A DNA stretch of 11,221 bases from Synechococcaceae bacterium WB4_1_0192 (GTDB taxonomy: Bacteria; Cyanobacteriota; Cyanobacteriia; PCC-6307; Cyanobiaceae): the NCBI GenBank assembly GCA_009926195.1, contig RFPK01000040.1:1-11221 (forward strand). Reading direction: 5' to 3'. Every line of letters starts with the position of its first letter. The first letter of the stretch is position 1. The notes under the pieces are model-generated. The model worked only from the letters and a program-made list of their open reading frames with translations. It made no database searches and was not told where the DNA came from. A program made the position numbers and the translations under genes. Of the stretch, positions 1 through 5,586 are shown piece after piece.

Positions 1-128
1 GCCCGTATCGCCGAGGCGCAGCTGTGGGTGGCGCAGCGGCTGCCGCTGGCGCTGATGAGGGAAAAAGCAGCCCAGAACTGGGGAATCACCAACATCAAAA
101 CGATCAGCCGCTACCTGGCCCTGGCGCG
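1..128 (+). other. Helix-turn-helix-like coding fragment fused in frame to lnt
   Basis: The frame read from base 1 encodes AEAQLWVAQRLPLALMREKA followed by WGITNIKTISRYLALARQRW. The second stretch has the spacing and residue types of a helix-turn-helix, as in small-terminase-like or transposase-like DNA-binding proteins. It also uses codons such as AGG, GGA, GCA and AAA that are uncommon in the following nitrilase domain, and is visibly richer in A. No domain of this kind is known to me in Lnt. It may be the end of another gene brought here by a deletion or a mis-join. The family assignment is a guess from pattern only. Confidence 0.4.
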
Positions 129-1074
129 GCAGCGGTGGAGGCAGCGGTTGACGCAGCGGTGGCGGCTGCCCTGGCGGTTGGCTCTGCTCTGGCTGGCGCT
201 GGTGGTGCTGCTCCATGGCGTCGGTTGGCAGCGCCTGCAGCTGGCCCGGCGGCCTGAGCCCGGCGGGGCCTGGCGTTCACTGCTGGTGTTGCAGCCGGCG
301 ATTCCCACCCGCCGCAAGTTCAACGCCGATCAACAGTTGCTGTTGCTGCAGCGCCTGCTGCGGGCCCAGGAGCAGGCGGCGCGGCTGGGCAGTGCGGCGC
401 TGCTGCTGCCGGAGGGGGCCCTGGCCCTGGGGCAGCCGCTGCCGCAGCCAGCGGTGGTGCCGGTGCTCAGCGGTGGCTTCCGCCTGGAGGGAGAGCAGCT
501 GCGCAGTGCTCTGCTGGCGTTTCCCGCCGGTGCCGTCGATCCTGCGGCTGTGCTCGACAAGCACCGGCTGGTGCCCCTGGGTGAATGGATCCCCGGCGCT
601 GAACTCTTCCGCTGGGCCGGGCTCTCGGCGGTGGGGGGCGTCAGCCCCGGCGACCCCTCCAGGCTGCTCCGGCTGCCGGATGGGCCGATCGCCGTGGCGA
701 TCTGCTACGAGCTGGCCGATGGCCGCGGCCTGGCGGCCGCCAGCGGTGCCGGCGCCGAATGGCTGCTGGCCAGTGCCAACCTCGATCCCTATCCGGCGTT
801 GTTGCAGCAGCAGTTCGCAGCCCTGGCGCAACTGCGGGCGATCGAGGCGGGCCGCTGGCTGGTGAGCAGCGCCAATACGGGGCCGAGCCTGGTGGTGGAT
901 GCCGCGGGGGCGGTGCGCGAGCTGGCGCCGTCCGGCCACGCCGTCACCCTGCCGGTCGCCCTGCAACCTCGTCGCGAGATCACCACCTACGCCCGCTGCG
1001 GCGATCTGGCCCTGCTGCTGCTGGCGGTAGCCGGCACCCTGGTCTCATGGCGATCCAGGGTGCGACAATCCTGA
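1..1074 (+). CDS. lnt: Apolipoprotein N-acyltransferase, C-terminal part; 5' end outside window, N-terminus abnormal
   Basis: Lnt transfers an acyl chain from a phospholipid to the N-terminal cysteine of diacylated lipoproteins, the last step of lipoprotein maturation in the inner membrane. The frame is open to base 1, so the gene continues upstream. Counting from the GTG at 28 as residue 1, a membrane helix (about residues 50-68) is followed by the nitrilase-fold domain with all three catalytic positions: Glu129 in LLPEGAL, Lys178 in DKHRLVPLGEWIP, and Cys226 in ICYEL. A C-terminal membrane helix follows the family-typical TTYARCGD (about 319-340). The first ~40 residues are charged and helix-turn-helix-like instead of the hydrophobic helices expected of Lnt, so the join near bases 110-165 is suspect. 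The nitrilase half is secure; whether the whole is one natural protein is doubtful. Confidence 0.85.
   Translation, partial: ARIAEAQLWVAQRLPLALMREKAAQNWGITNIKTISRYLALARQRWRQRLTQRWRLPWRLALLWLALVVLLHGVGWQRLQLARRPEPGGAWRSLLVLQPAIPTRRKFNADQQLLLLQRLLRAQEQAARLGSAALLLPEGALALGQPLPQPAVVPVLSGGFRLEGEQLRSALLAFPAGAVDPAAVLDKHRLVPLGEWIPGAELFRWAGLSAVGGVSPGDPSRLLRLPDGPIAVAICYELADGRGLAAASGAGAEWLLASANLDPYPALLQQQFAALAQLRAIEAGRWLVSSANTGPSLVVDAAGAVRELAPSGHAVTLPVALQPRREITTYARCGDLALLLLAVAGTLVSWRSRVRQS
129..164 (+). repeat. Three tandem 12-bp repeats at the lnt junction
   Basis: Three imperfect copies of a 12-base unit lie head to tail: gcagcggtggag (129-140), gcagcggttgac (141-152) and gcagcggtggcg (153-164). In frame they encode QRWR, QRLT and QRWR. 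The array sits exactly between the helix-turn-helix-like fragment and the recognisable Lnt membrane helix, so it could mark a recombination or misassembly point. Confidence 0.8.
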
Positions 1075-1126
1075 GACTTTCTTTCGATTCCTGTTGTTTC
1101 CTGTCATCCGGTTCCGGATCCCGTCG

Positions 1127-1675
1127 GTGGCCAGGCGCCGGGCGCGCCACTCGCTGGCGCTGCTCGCCCTGCCGCTGCTCGGCTCTCTGGCGCCGCTGAC
1201 GGCTCACGCCGCCGTTGATCCAGGTCTGCCGGCGCTGGAGCAGCTGCGCCGCCTGGGCGTGGAGCTGGTGGAGCAGCAGGCCTGTGGTGGCCCCGGCCAG
1301 CTGGCCACCTACAACATGGGTCTCAATCAACTGTGCCTGAGCACGGCGCTGCGGGCCCAGCCGCAGCTGCGTGATCGCGTGCTCCATCACGAGCTGGTGC
1401 ATGTGGTGCAGGACTGCCTTGATGGCCTCGACACCCCCACCTCCTTGACCCTGCATGAGGGGTTGCGCGGCACCGGCGCCTTCAGCGAGCGGCAGCTCGA
1501 TGGTTTCTTCCTGCAGTACCTGCACGCCCAGGGGAACCTGCGCCATGTGGTGGCCACCACGGCGATGCTGCCCCAGGACAGCCGCCAACGGGAGGTGGAG
1601 GCCTACGCGCTCCAGAGCGATCCGCCGCTGGTGCTGCGGCTGCTCCAGACCCGCTGCCGGCCACTACCGCCTTGA
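1127..1675 (+). CDS. Small secreted HExxH metallopeptidase-like protein (hypothetical)
   Basis: A protein of about 182 residues with an N-terminal signal peptide: a basic ARRRAR segment, a hydrophobic core, and a plausible signal-peptidase site after THA/AHA just before AVDPG. The mature part carries HHELVHVVQDC, matching the HExxH zinc-binding signature, and downstream EVEAYA, whose glutamate could be the third zinc ligand as in gluzincins. Two cysteine-containing segments (QQACGG and TRC near the end) plus CL and DC could form disulfides. I chose the GTG at 1127 because it gives a compact signal peptide; a TTG at 1094 would add 11 residues. No strong Shine-Dalgarno is visible at either. The gene follows lnt on the same strand after ~50 bases. 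Peptidase activity is inferred only from the motif; the substrate is unknown. Confidence 0.75.
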   Translation: MARRRARHSLALLALPLLGSLAPLTAHAAVDPGLPALEQLRRLGVELVEQQACGGPGQLATYNMGLNQLCLSTALRAQPQLRDRVLHHELVHVVQDCLDGLDTPTSLTLHEGLRGTGAFSERQLDGFFLQYLHAQGNLRHVVATTAMLPQDSRQREVEAYALQSDPPLVLRLLQTRCRPLPP

Positions 1676-1692
1676 TCAGCTCCCCTGACCTG

Positions 1693-1719
1693 CTGCCCTG
1701 ATTCGGTTGCTCAGGGCAG
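1693..1719. terminator. Hairpin between convergent genes, possible bidirectional terminator
   Basis: A perfect 9-bp stem, CTGCCCTGA (1693-1701) with TCAGGGCAG (1711-1719), encloses a 9-base loop. It lies in the 35-base gap between the convergent secreted HExxH gene and the J-domain gene, and its right arm includes the stop codon of the latter. No T-tract follows on either strand, so terminator function is inferred from position and stem strength only. Confidence 0.4.
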
Positions 1720-2106
1720 GTCGCGTCCCAGCAGCAGATCGCGCGCCCCGTTCACCAGTTGCATCGTGTCGTGCTGGCCGCCGCGATCAGGGTGGTGTTC
1801 CGCGGCGCAGCGCTTCCAGGCCTGGTTCACCTGGCTGCTCGTCAGCCGGCCGGAGAGCGGCAGGTGCAGTCGCTGTCGCGCCACGATCGCATCGAGATCG
1901 GGATGCTTGCCCATCGGTCCCCAGTCGCCCTTGCTGAGGGCCGGCGCCCGCTTCCGACCCCCCTTGCGTTTCGCGCTTCTGCCGCCGGCGGCGCCGCCGA
2001 ATCCGCGTTGATCGTCCGCACTGGCGCTGGCTGCCCGCTTGCTGCGCTGCTCGCGTTGGCCAGTGGTGATCAGGGCGGCGTGTGGCTCGCGGGCGGTCTG
2101 GGGCAT
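1711..2106 (-). CDS. Small J-domain (DnaJ-like) protein
   Basis: A 131-residue protein whose C-terminus holds a compact J-domain: helix-II-like AWKRCAAEH followed by HPDRGG (HPD at residues 105-107) and a helix ending ARDLLLG. J-domains stimulate the ATPase of Hsp70 (DnaK). There is no Gly/Phe, zinc-finger or DnaJ C-terminal domain, so this is a class III-type co-chaperone. The N-terminal ~60 residues are a low-complexity, Lys/Arg/Gly/Ala-rich, probably disordered stretch (GGRSAKRKGGRKR). The ATG at 2106 is preceded by GAGG at good spacing; extending to an ATG at 2172 would run into the tRNA terminator, so that longer start is unlikely. The client and the Hsp70 partner are unknown. Confidence 0.8.
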   Translation of the reverse strand: MPQTAREPHAALITTGQREQRSKRAASASADDQRGFGGAAGGRSAKRKGGRKRAPALSKGDWGPMGKHPDLDAIVARQRLHLPLSGRLTSSQVNQAWKRCAAEHHPDRGGQHDTMQLVNGARDLLLGRDLP

Positions 2107-2170
2107 GGGGTTCCTCGTTCTGTCCAGCTTGCCGCCCGGTGAGGGGCACCGGCGCCGGCGCGGCTTCGCC

Positions 2171-2201
2171 ACAAAAAAGGCTCCTTGCTGAGCAAGGAGC
2201 C
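2171..2201 (-). terminator. Rho-independent terminator of tRNA-Ala
   Basis: On the minus strand a perfect 10-bp stem GGCTCCTTGC/GCAAGGAGCC (2179-2188 with 2192-2201) with a tight TGA loop is followed by TTTTTTGT (2171-2178). It starts 8 bases past the tRNA 3' end and separates the tRNA from the J-domain gene. The stem repeats the ggctcc of the tRNA acceptor end. Confidence 0.9.
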
Positions 2202-2209
2202 AAAATGAA

Positions 2210-2282
2210 TGGAGCCAAGGAGACTCGAACTCCTGACCCCCTGCATGCCATGCAGGTGCTCTACCAGCTGAGCTATGGCCCC
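2210..2282 (-). tRNA. tRNA-Ala, anticodon GGC
   Basis: A complete 73-base cloverleaf on the minus strand. The acceptor GGGGCCA pairs with TGGCTCC (one G-U), the D arm is GCTC/GAGC, the anticodon stem CCTGC/GCAGG carries loop ATGGCAT with anticodon GGC (decodes GCC), and the T arm is AGGAG-TTCGAGT-CTCCT. The discriminator base is A and CCA is not encoded. It fits the heavy use of GCC alanine codons in this genome. Confidence 0.97.
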
Positions 2283-2358
2283 GTTTGGATCGAATGGCTT
2301 GACCTGGCGCTGGTGTCCGGGTGTGGCCCGTGGGCCGTGCCGTTTCGATGCAGAAAGC

Positions 2359-3000
2359 TTACACCGCAGCGGGCCTGGCCTGGCGCCACACCGCCACCAG
2401 GCGCCCCTGAATCGTCACCTGATCGGCGTCCACCACGATCGCCTCGTAGGCCGGGTTGGCGGCCTCCAGGCGCACGCGATGGCCGCTGCGGTGGAAGTGC
2501 TTGAGGGTGGTGCCGCTGCCGGGCACCAGGGCGCTCACGATGGTGCCTTCGCGCAGCCGGGCCGGGTCCGGCACGGGCTCCATCAGCACCAGGTCGCCGT
2601 CGGCGATGTGGGCGTCGATCATCGAGTCGCCGTTCACGGTCAGGGCGAACAGGCCCCTGGTCTCCAGCACCGCCGCCAGGTCGAGGTGCTCCTGCACGTC
2701 GTCGAAGGTTTCCACCAGGCCGCCGGCCGCCACCGCGCCGAGCACCGGGATGCCGCCACTGATTCCACCGAGCAGCTGCAGGGTGCGGGCCTGGCCCTCC
2801 TGCCAGGTGATCCAGCCCTTCTGTTGCAGGTGCCGCAGCCGGCTCTGCACCGGTGCCGGCGAGCGCAGCCCCATCGCCTCCATCATCTGGCGGATCGAGG
2901 GGCTGTGGCGGTGCTGGCCGATGTATCCGGCCAGCCAGTCGTAGAGCTCCTGCTGCGCGCTGGTGAGGGGCTGCTGCGTGGAGGACAGGGGCACCGGCAA
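2359..3000 (-). CDS. lexA: LexA repressor / S24-family autoprotease
   Basis: LexA represses SOS or related genes and cleaves itself when stimulated by RecA filaments. The 213-residue protein has an N-terminal winged helix-turn-helix (about residues 12-66: SPSIRQMMEAMG ... SRLRHLQQKGWI) and a C-terminal S24 protease domain. All functional residues are visible: the Ala92-Gly93 cleavage site in GAVAAGG, nucleophile Ser126 in GDSMID, and general base Lys167 in TTLKHF. This is therefore an autocleavable form. The gene lies 61 bases downstream of argF on the same strand and may be cotranscribed with it. I found no convincing LexA operator in the gap. In cyanobacteria LexA also controls genes outside the classical SOS set, so the regulon here cannot be assumed. 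Confidence 0.96.
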   Translation of the reverse strand: MPVPLSSTQQPLTSAQQELYDWLAGYIGQHRHSPSIRQMMEAMGLRSPAPVQSRLRHLQQKGWITWQEGQARTLQLLGGISGGIPVLGAVAAGGLVETFDDVQEHLDLAAVLETRGLFALTVNGDSMIDAHIADGDLVLMEPVPDPARLREGTIVSALVPGSGTTLKHFHRSGHRVRLEAANPAYEAIVVDADQVTIQGRLVAVWRQARPAAV

Positions 3001-3061
3001 TACAGATGAACCACTGCTTCCTGTTTTGCCAGAGCGCCGCCCGTTTGTCCAGGCCTGGCCT

Positions 3062-4045
3062 TCAGTTCAGTCCGCCGAGCAGGGCCGCCAGCAGGGCCTG
3101 CTGGGCATGCATCCGGTTCTCGGCCTGCTCGAAGATGCGGTTGCTGCTGCCCTCCATCGCCCTGGCGCTGATCTCCAGTCCGCGGTAGGCCGGCAGGCAG
3201 TGCAGCACGATCGCTCGCGCATCCGCCTCCGCCACCAGCTCCTCGTTCAGGCACCAGCCGCTGAAATCCCGCTCGCGGGCGCCCTTCTCCTCCTCCTGGC
3301 CCATCGAGGCCCAGACATCGGTGTAGAGGGCGTGGGCACCGCGAACGGTGTCCATCGGATCCTGCAGAACGCTGATCGTGCAGCGATCGCCGGCCAGGCG
3401 CCGTGCCTGCTCCAGCACCGCCGCGCTCGGCTGGTAGCCGGCCGGTCCGCCGACGCGCACGTTCACCCCCAGCAGGGCCCCGCAGATCATCAGCGAGTGG
3501 GCCACGTTGTTGCCATCACCCACGTAGGCCATCGTCAGCCCCTGCAGCCGCTCCAGCTCCAGCCGGCCGTCGGCGCCGCCGGCGAAGCACTCGGCCATCG
3601 TCAGGTAGTCGGCCAGGGCCTGGCAGGGGTGCTCCAGATCGGTGAGGGCGTTGATCACCGGGATCGAGGCCCAGTGGGCGTACTCCTCCAGTTCGCTCTG
3701 GGCGAAGGTGCGGATCGCCAGGGCATCGACGTAACGGCTGAGCACGCGGGCGGTGTCGGCCACCGGTTCACCGCGGCCCACCTGGCTCACCTGGGGGTTG
3801 AGGTCGATGGTCTGCCCGCCCAGCCGAGCCATCGCCACCGTGAAGCTGACGCGGGTGCGGGTCGAGGCCTTGCTGAAGATCAGGCCCAGACTGCGGCCTG
3901 CCAGGTCGATGCGGCGGCGGCCGTGCTTGAGGTCGGACGCCAGCAGCAGCAGCTGGGATGTCTGCTCGGCGCTGAGGTCAGCCGAGCAGAGAAAGTCCCG
4001 TCCCGCCAGCTCCGCCAGGGCGGGGGTGCCGCTGTGGGTGACCAT
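3062..4045 (-). CDS. argF: Ornithine carbamoyltransferase
   Basis: OTC makes citrulline from ornithine and carbamoyl phosphate in arginine synthesis, in the cytoplasm. The 327-residue protein has the normal length. The carbamoyl-phosphate site STRTR is at 61-65, HPCQ at 139-142, the OTC-specific YTDVWASMG at 241-249, and the catalytic-cysteine motif HCLP at 282-285 followed by YRGLE. These exclude aspartate carbamoyltransferase and the acetylornithine-type homologues. Translation starts at the ATG at 4045, 45 bases after the stop of the diiron-protein gene on the same strand; lexA follows 61 bases downstream. The argF-lexA pair looks like native cyanobacterial backbone interrupted upstream by the two-gene insert. 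Confidence 0.97.
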   Translation of the reverse strand: MVTHSGTPALAELAGRDFLCSADLSAEQTSQLLLLASDLKHGRRRIDLAGRSLGLIFSKASTRTRVSFTVAMARLGGQTIDLNPQVSQVGRGEPVADTARVLSRYVDALAIRTFAQSELEEYAHWASIPVINALTDLEHPCQALADYLTMAECFAGGADGRLELERLQGLTMAYVGDGNNVAHSLMICGALLGVNVRVGGPAGYQPSAAVLEQARRLAGDRCTISVLQDPMDTVRGAHALYTDVWASMGQEEEKGARERDFSGWCLNEELVAEADARAIVLHCLPAYRGLEISARAMEGSSNRIFEQAENRMHAQQALLAALLGGLN

Positions 4046-4055
4046 CGAGCGATTT

Positions 4056-4083
4056 CAAAGACCCCTTATCCGCGATCAGGGGC
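4056..4083 (-). terminator. Weak hairpin upstream of argF
   Basis: On the minus strand CCCCT and AGGGG, 11 bases apart, can form a short stem followed by TCTTTG. It lies in the 45-base gap between the diiron-protein gene and argF. The stem is only 5 bp and the T-tract is broken, so it may be a weak terminator of the insert, part of an argF leader, or nothing. Confidence 0.25.
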
Positions 4084-4090
4084 CTTGCCG

Positions 4091-4891
4091 TCAAGGGGTG
4101 CTGAATCCAGCGAGAGCCCGCGCATGCAGCCATGACCAGAAGGAATCGCGCAGGCCGAGGGCTTTGTGCATCCCCTTGGCCAGGTCTCGGCGTCCCTCTG
4201 CCGTGGTGGCGAAATGGGCGGCAATGCGCTGCAGGGTCTGTTGATGGTCGTCGTCGACGCAGGTGTGCAGAGGGAAGAACACACAGTCGCGGGCCTGCAG
4301 CGTGTCCAGGAGGCCCACAGCCCGCTGCAGGTACTGATAGATGCTCTGAACGATCCCTTCAGTGCCCAGGCCGAGGGCGCCCACGGCTTCCGCCGCTGAT
4401 CCGTGGCTGAGGATCCCCAGGAACTGTTCGCGCCAGCAGGTCACCTCGATATGTTCGTGATCAGGGGGCGTGGAGTGCGTCCCAACAGCTCTGCGGAAGC
4501 GCTCGAACAGTTCGGGATGGGGGATTCCAACAATCCAGTCGGGTTCGATGCCTTCCCGCTGCAGTGCTGCAAGTTCCCCAGCGCCGTATTGCCCTGATTC
4601 CTCGTTGAGGTTGTCAAGCAGTGCGCGGCGATGGTGTGGAGTGTCGAGGCGTGAGATGACGGCGGTGAGATAGCGGGGAAAGTGCGAGGAGTAGCCGTGG
4701 TAATGATGGGCAAAATCTTTCAGAGCAGACTTCTGGTCGGGCAGGGTGCCGTTGGCCAGAGCCAGTAGGTAAGGGTGGTGAACCGCTCTGTGGTTAAGGG
4801 CTTCGTCAGCCAGCCGTGCCACAAAAACGCTCGCCTCTGCGCAAGCATCGACTGTGTTGCTGGTGCAGCTCGGGGAGTGCTGTTGGGCCAT
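4091..4891 (-). CDS. Heme-oxygenase-like diiron oxidase/oxygenase (HDO) family protein, substrate unknown
   Basis: A 266-residue all-helical protein of the TenA/PqqC/CADD-like fold. The six-ligand diiron set of the HDO group can be read off: Glu97 or Glu98 in NLNEESGQYG, His125 in IPHPELFERF, Glu178 in GLGTEGIVQSIY, then His209-x3-Asp213-x2-His216 in LHTCVDDDH. The last spacing is the one known from CADD (H-x3-D-x2-H). Characterised HDOs do varied O2 chemistry (N-oxygenation, desaturation/decarboxylation, pABA synthesis), so the reaction cannot be named. It starts 47 bases downstream of the cupin gene and is probably cotranscribed with it. Sampled GC is about 60%, below the flanking genes. 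The family call is strong; a role in a small natural-product or amino-acid modification pathway is inference. Confidence 0.85.
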   Translation of the reverse strand: MAQQHSPSCTSNTVDACAEASVFVARLADEALNHRAVHHPYLLALANGTLPDQKSALKDFAHHYHGYSSHFPRYLTAVISRLDTPHHRRALLDNLNEESGQYGAGELAALQREGIEPDWIVGIPHPELFERFRRAVGTHSTPPDHEHIEVTCWREQFLGILSHGSAAEAVGALGLGTEGIVQSIYQYLQRAVGLLDTLQARDCVFFPLHTCVDDDHQQTLQRIAAHFATTAEGRRDLAKGMHKALGLRDSFWSWLHARALAGFSTP

Positions 4892-4938
4892 GGAAGAAGA
4901 CTTGTGGCTGTGCGGCGGTGCTCTCGGGTCGGCCTCGA

Positions 4939-5457
4939 TCAGTCAACGTGAATGCCGGGTGCTTCGGCATCGCTGCCGTTGTTGAGCAATCGGGTTCTGG
5001 CGTCGTAGTTGCCAAGAACGGCTGAGGTCAGTCCGAAATCCGTGATCGCCAGCAGTATGAGCTCGTCTTTATCAGAGATGTTCTTGCTTTGATGTGTGAT
5101 CCAGCGCGGTATGGAGGCAACGCTCCCGGGTTGGAGCCTGATTCGCTCTCTTCCGATCTGAAGTTCGCCATTGCCAGCGATTACGACGAAGATTGATTCA
5201 TGGGCGTGCCGATGCTTTTCGTTGCTGGCAAGAGGGGCGATGCGCACCACGCGGGCGTCCATGGTCTGTAAACTTGAGAAGCCAAGCTTTTCAACCAGAA
5301 AGTCGATCCCCAGGGCCGTATTGCAATGGTGGTAATGGGTGGAGCTCGTCACGTCCGTGGCGTTGGTCGTGTCGAGTCCGTTCCATAGGCATTGGCGAGG
5401 GTCTATGGCGGTGTGGTTGCGGTCGCTCACTCCGGCGAGTAAGTGATGCAGGTCCAT
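4939..5457 (-). CDS. Cupin-domain protein, probable metal-dependent enzyme
   Basis: A 172-residue protein with one conserved cupin barrel (about residues 70-140). Motif 1 reads KHRHAHESIFVVIAGNGEL, with His82/His84/His86 and Glu87 as candidate metal ligands. Motif 2 reads LQPGSVASIPRWITHQSKN, with His122 as the last ligand. The ~60-residue N-terminal extension (including HYHHCNTALG) is not a cupin part I recognise. It starts at ATG 5457, with no clear Shine-Dalgarno, just past the ftsH terminator, and is the first gene of the two-gene cassette with the HDO protein. GC over 4981-5460 is about 56% by hand count, against 70-77% in sampled ftsH lines, suggesting transfer from elsewhere. It could be a dioxygenase, isomerase or binding protein; substrate unknown. 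Confidence 0.85.
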   Translation of the reverse strand: MDLHHLLAGVSDRNHTAIDPRQCLWNGLDTTNATDVTSSTHYHHCNTALGIDFLVEKLGFSSLQTMDARVVRIAPLASNEKHRHAHESIFVVIAGNGELQIGRERIRLQPGSVASIPRWITHQSKNISDKDELILLAITDFGLTSAVLGNYDARTRLLNNGSDAEAPGIHVD

Positions 5458-5511
5458 TCAGGGGCCGGAACAAGTGGATGTGAGCCGCGCCGCGATGCCC
5501 GTGCAGACAGG

Positions 5512-5546
5512 AAAAAGCGGGAACAAGACTGACGTCCTATTCCCGC
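5512..5546 (-). terminator. Rho-independent terminator of ftsH
   Basis: On the minus strand GCGGGAA (5546-5540) and TTCCCGC (5523-5517) form a 7-bp GC-rich stem around a 16-base loop, followed directly by TTTTTCC. It lies about 40 bases after the ftsH stop and before the cupin gene, so the cupin-HDO pair must have its own promoter or rely on read-through. I could not identify a convincing promoter in 5458-5511. Confidence 0.75.
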
Positions 5547-5586
5547 ATGAAGGCCCTGATTTTTCCGTAGTAAAGGCTACAAAGCG

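Noticed and set aside
1711..2172. Longer J-domain protein starting at ATG 2172
   Set aside because: Its 5' end would overlap the T-tract of the tRNA terminator, while ATG 2106 has a well-placed GAGG.
3001..3061. Possible LexA operator between argF and lexA (CTGTTTTGCCAGAG)
   Set aside because: It is not a good palindrome of either the E. coli CTGT-N8-ACAG type or the AGTAC-N4-GTWC type reported for cyanobacteria.
2963..4135. 390-codon plus-strand open frame opposite argF and other long plus-strand frames over lexA and ftsH (such as 5891-7372)
   Set aside because: They are antisense to genes with full catalytic motifs, have low-complexity His/Arg/Gly-rich translations, and follow from high GC lacking stop codons.
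4091..5457. Cupin-HDO cassette as part of an insertion sequence or integron
   Set aside because: I saw no transposase, terminal inverted repeats, target duplication or attachment site at either edge.
5291..5483. Short frames on both strands over the cupin 5' end
   Set aside because: Their translations have no recognisable motif, and the cupin frame explains the region.
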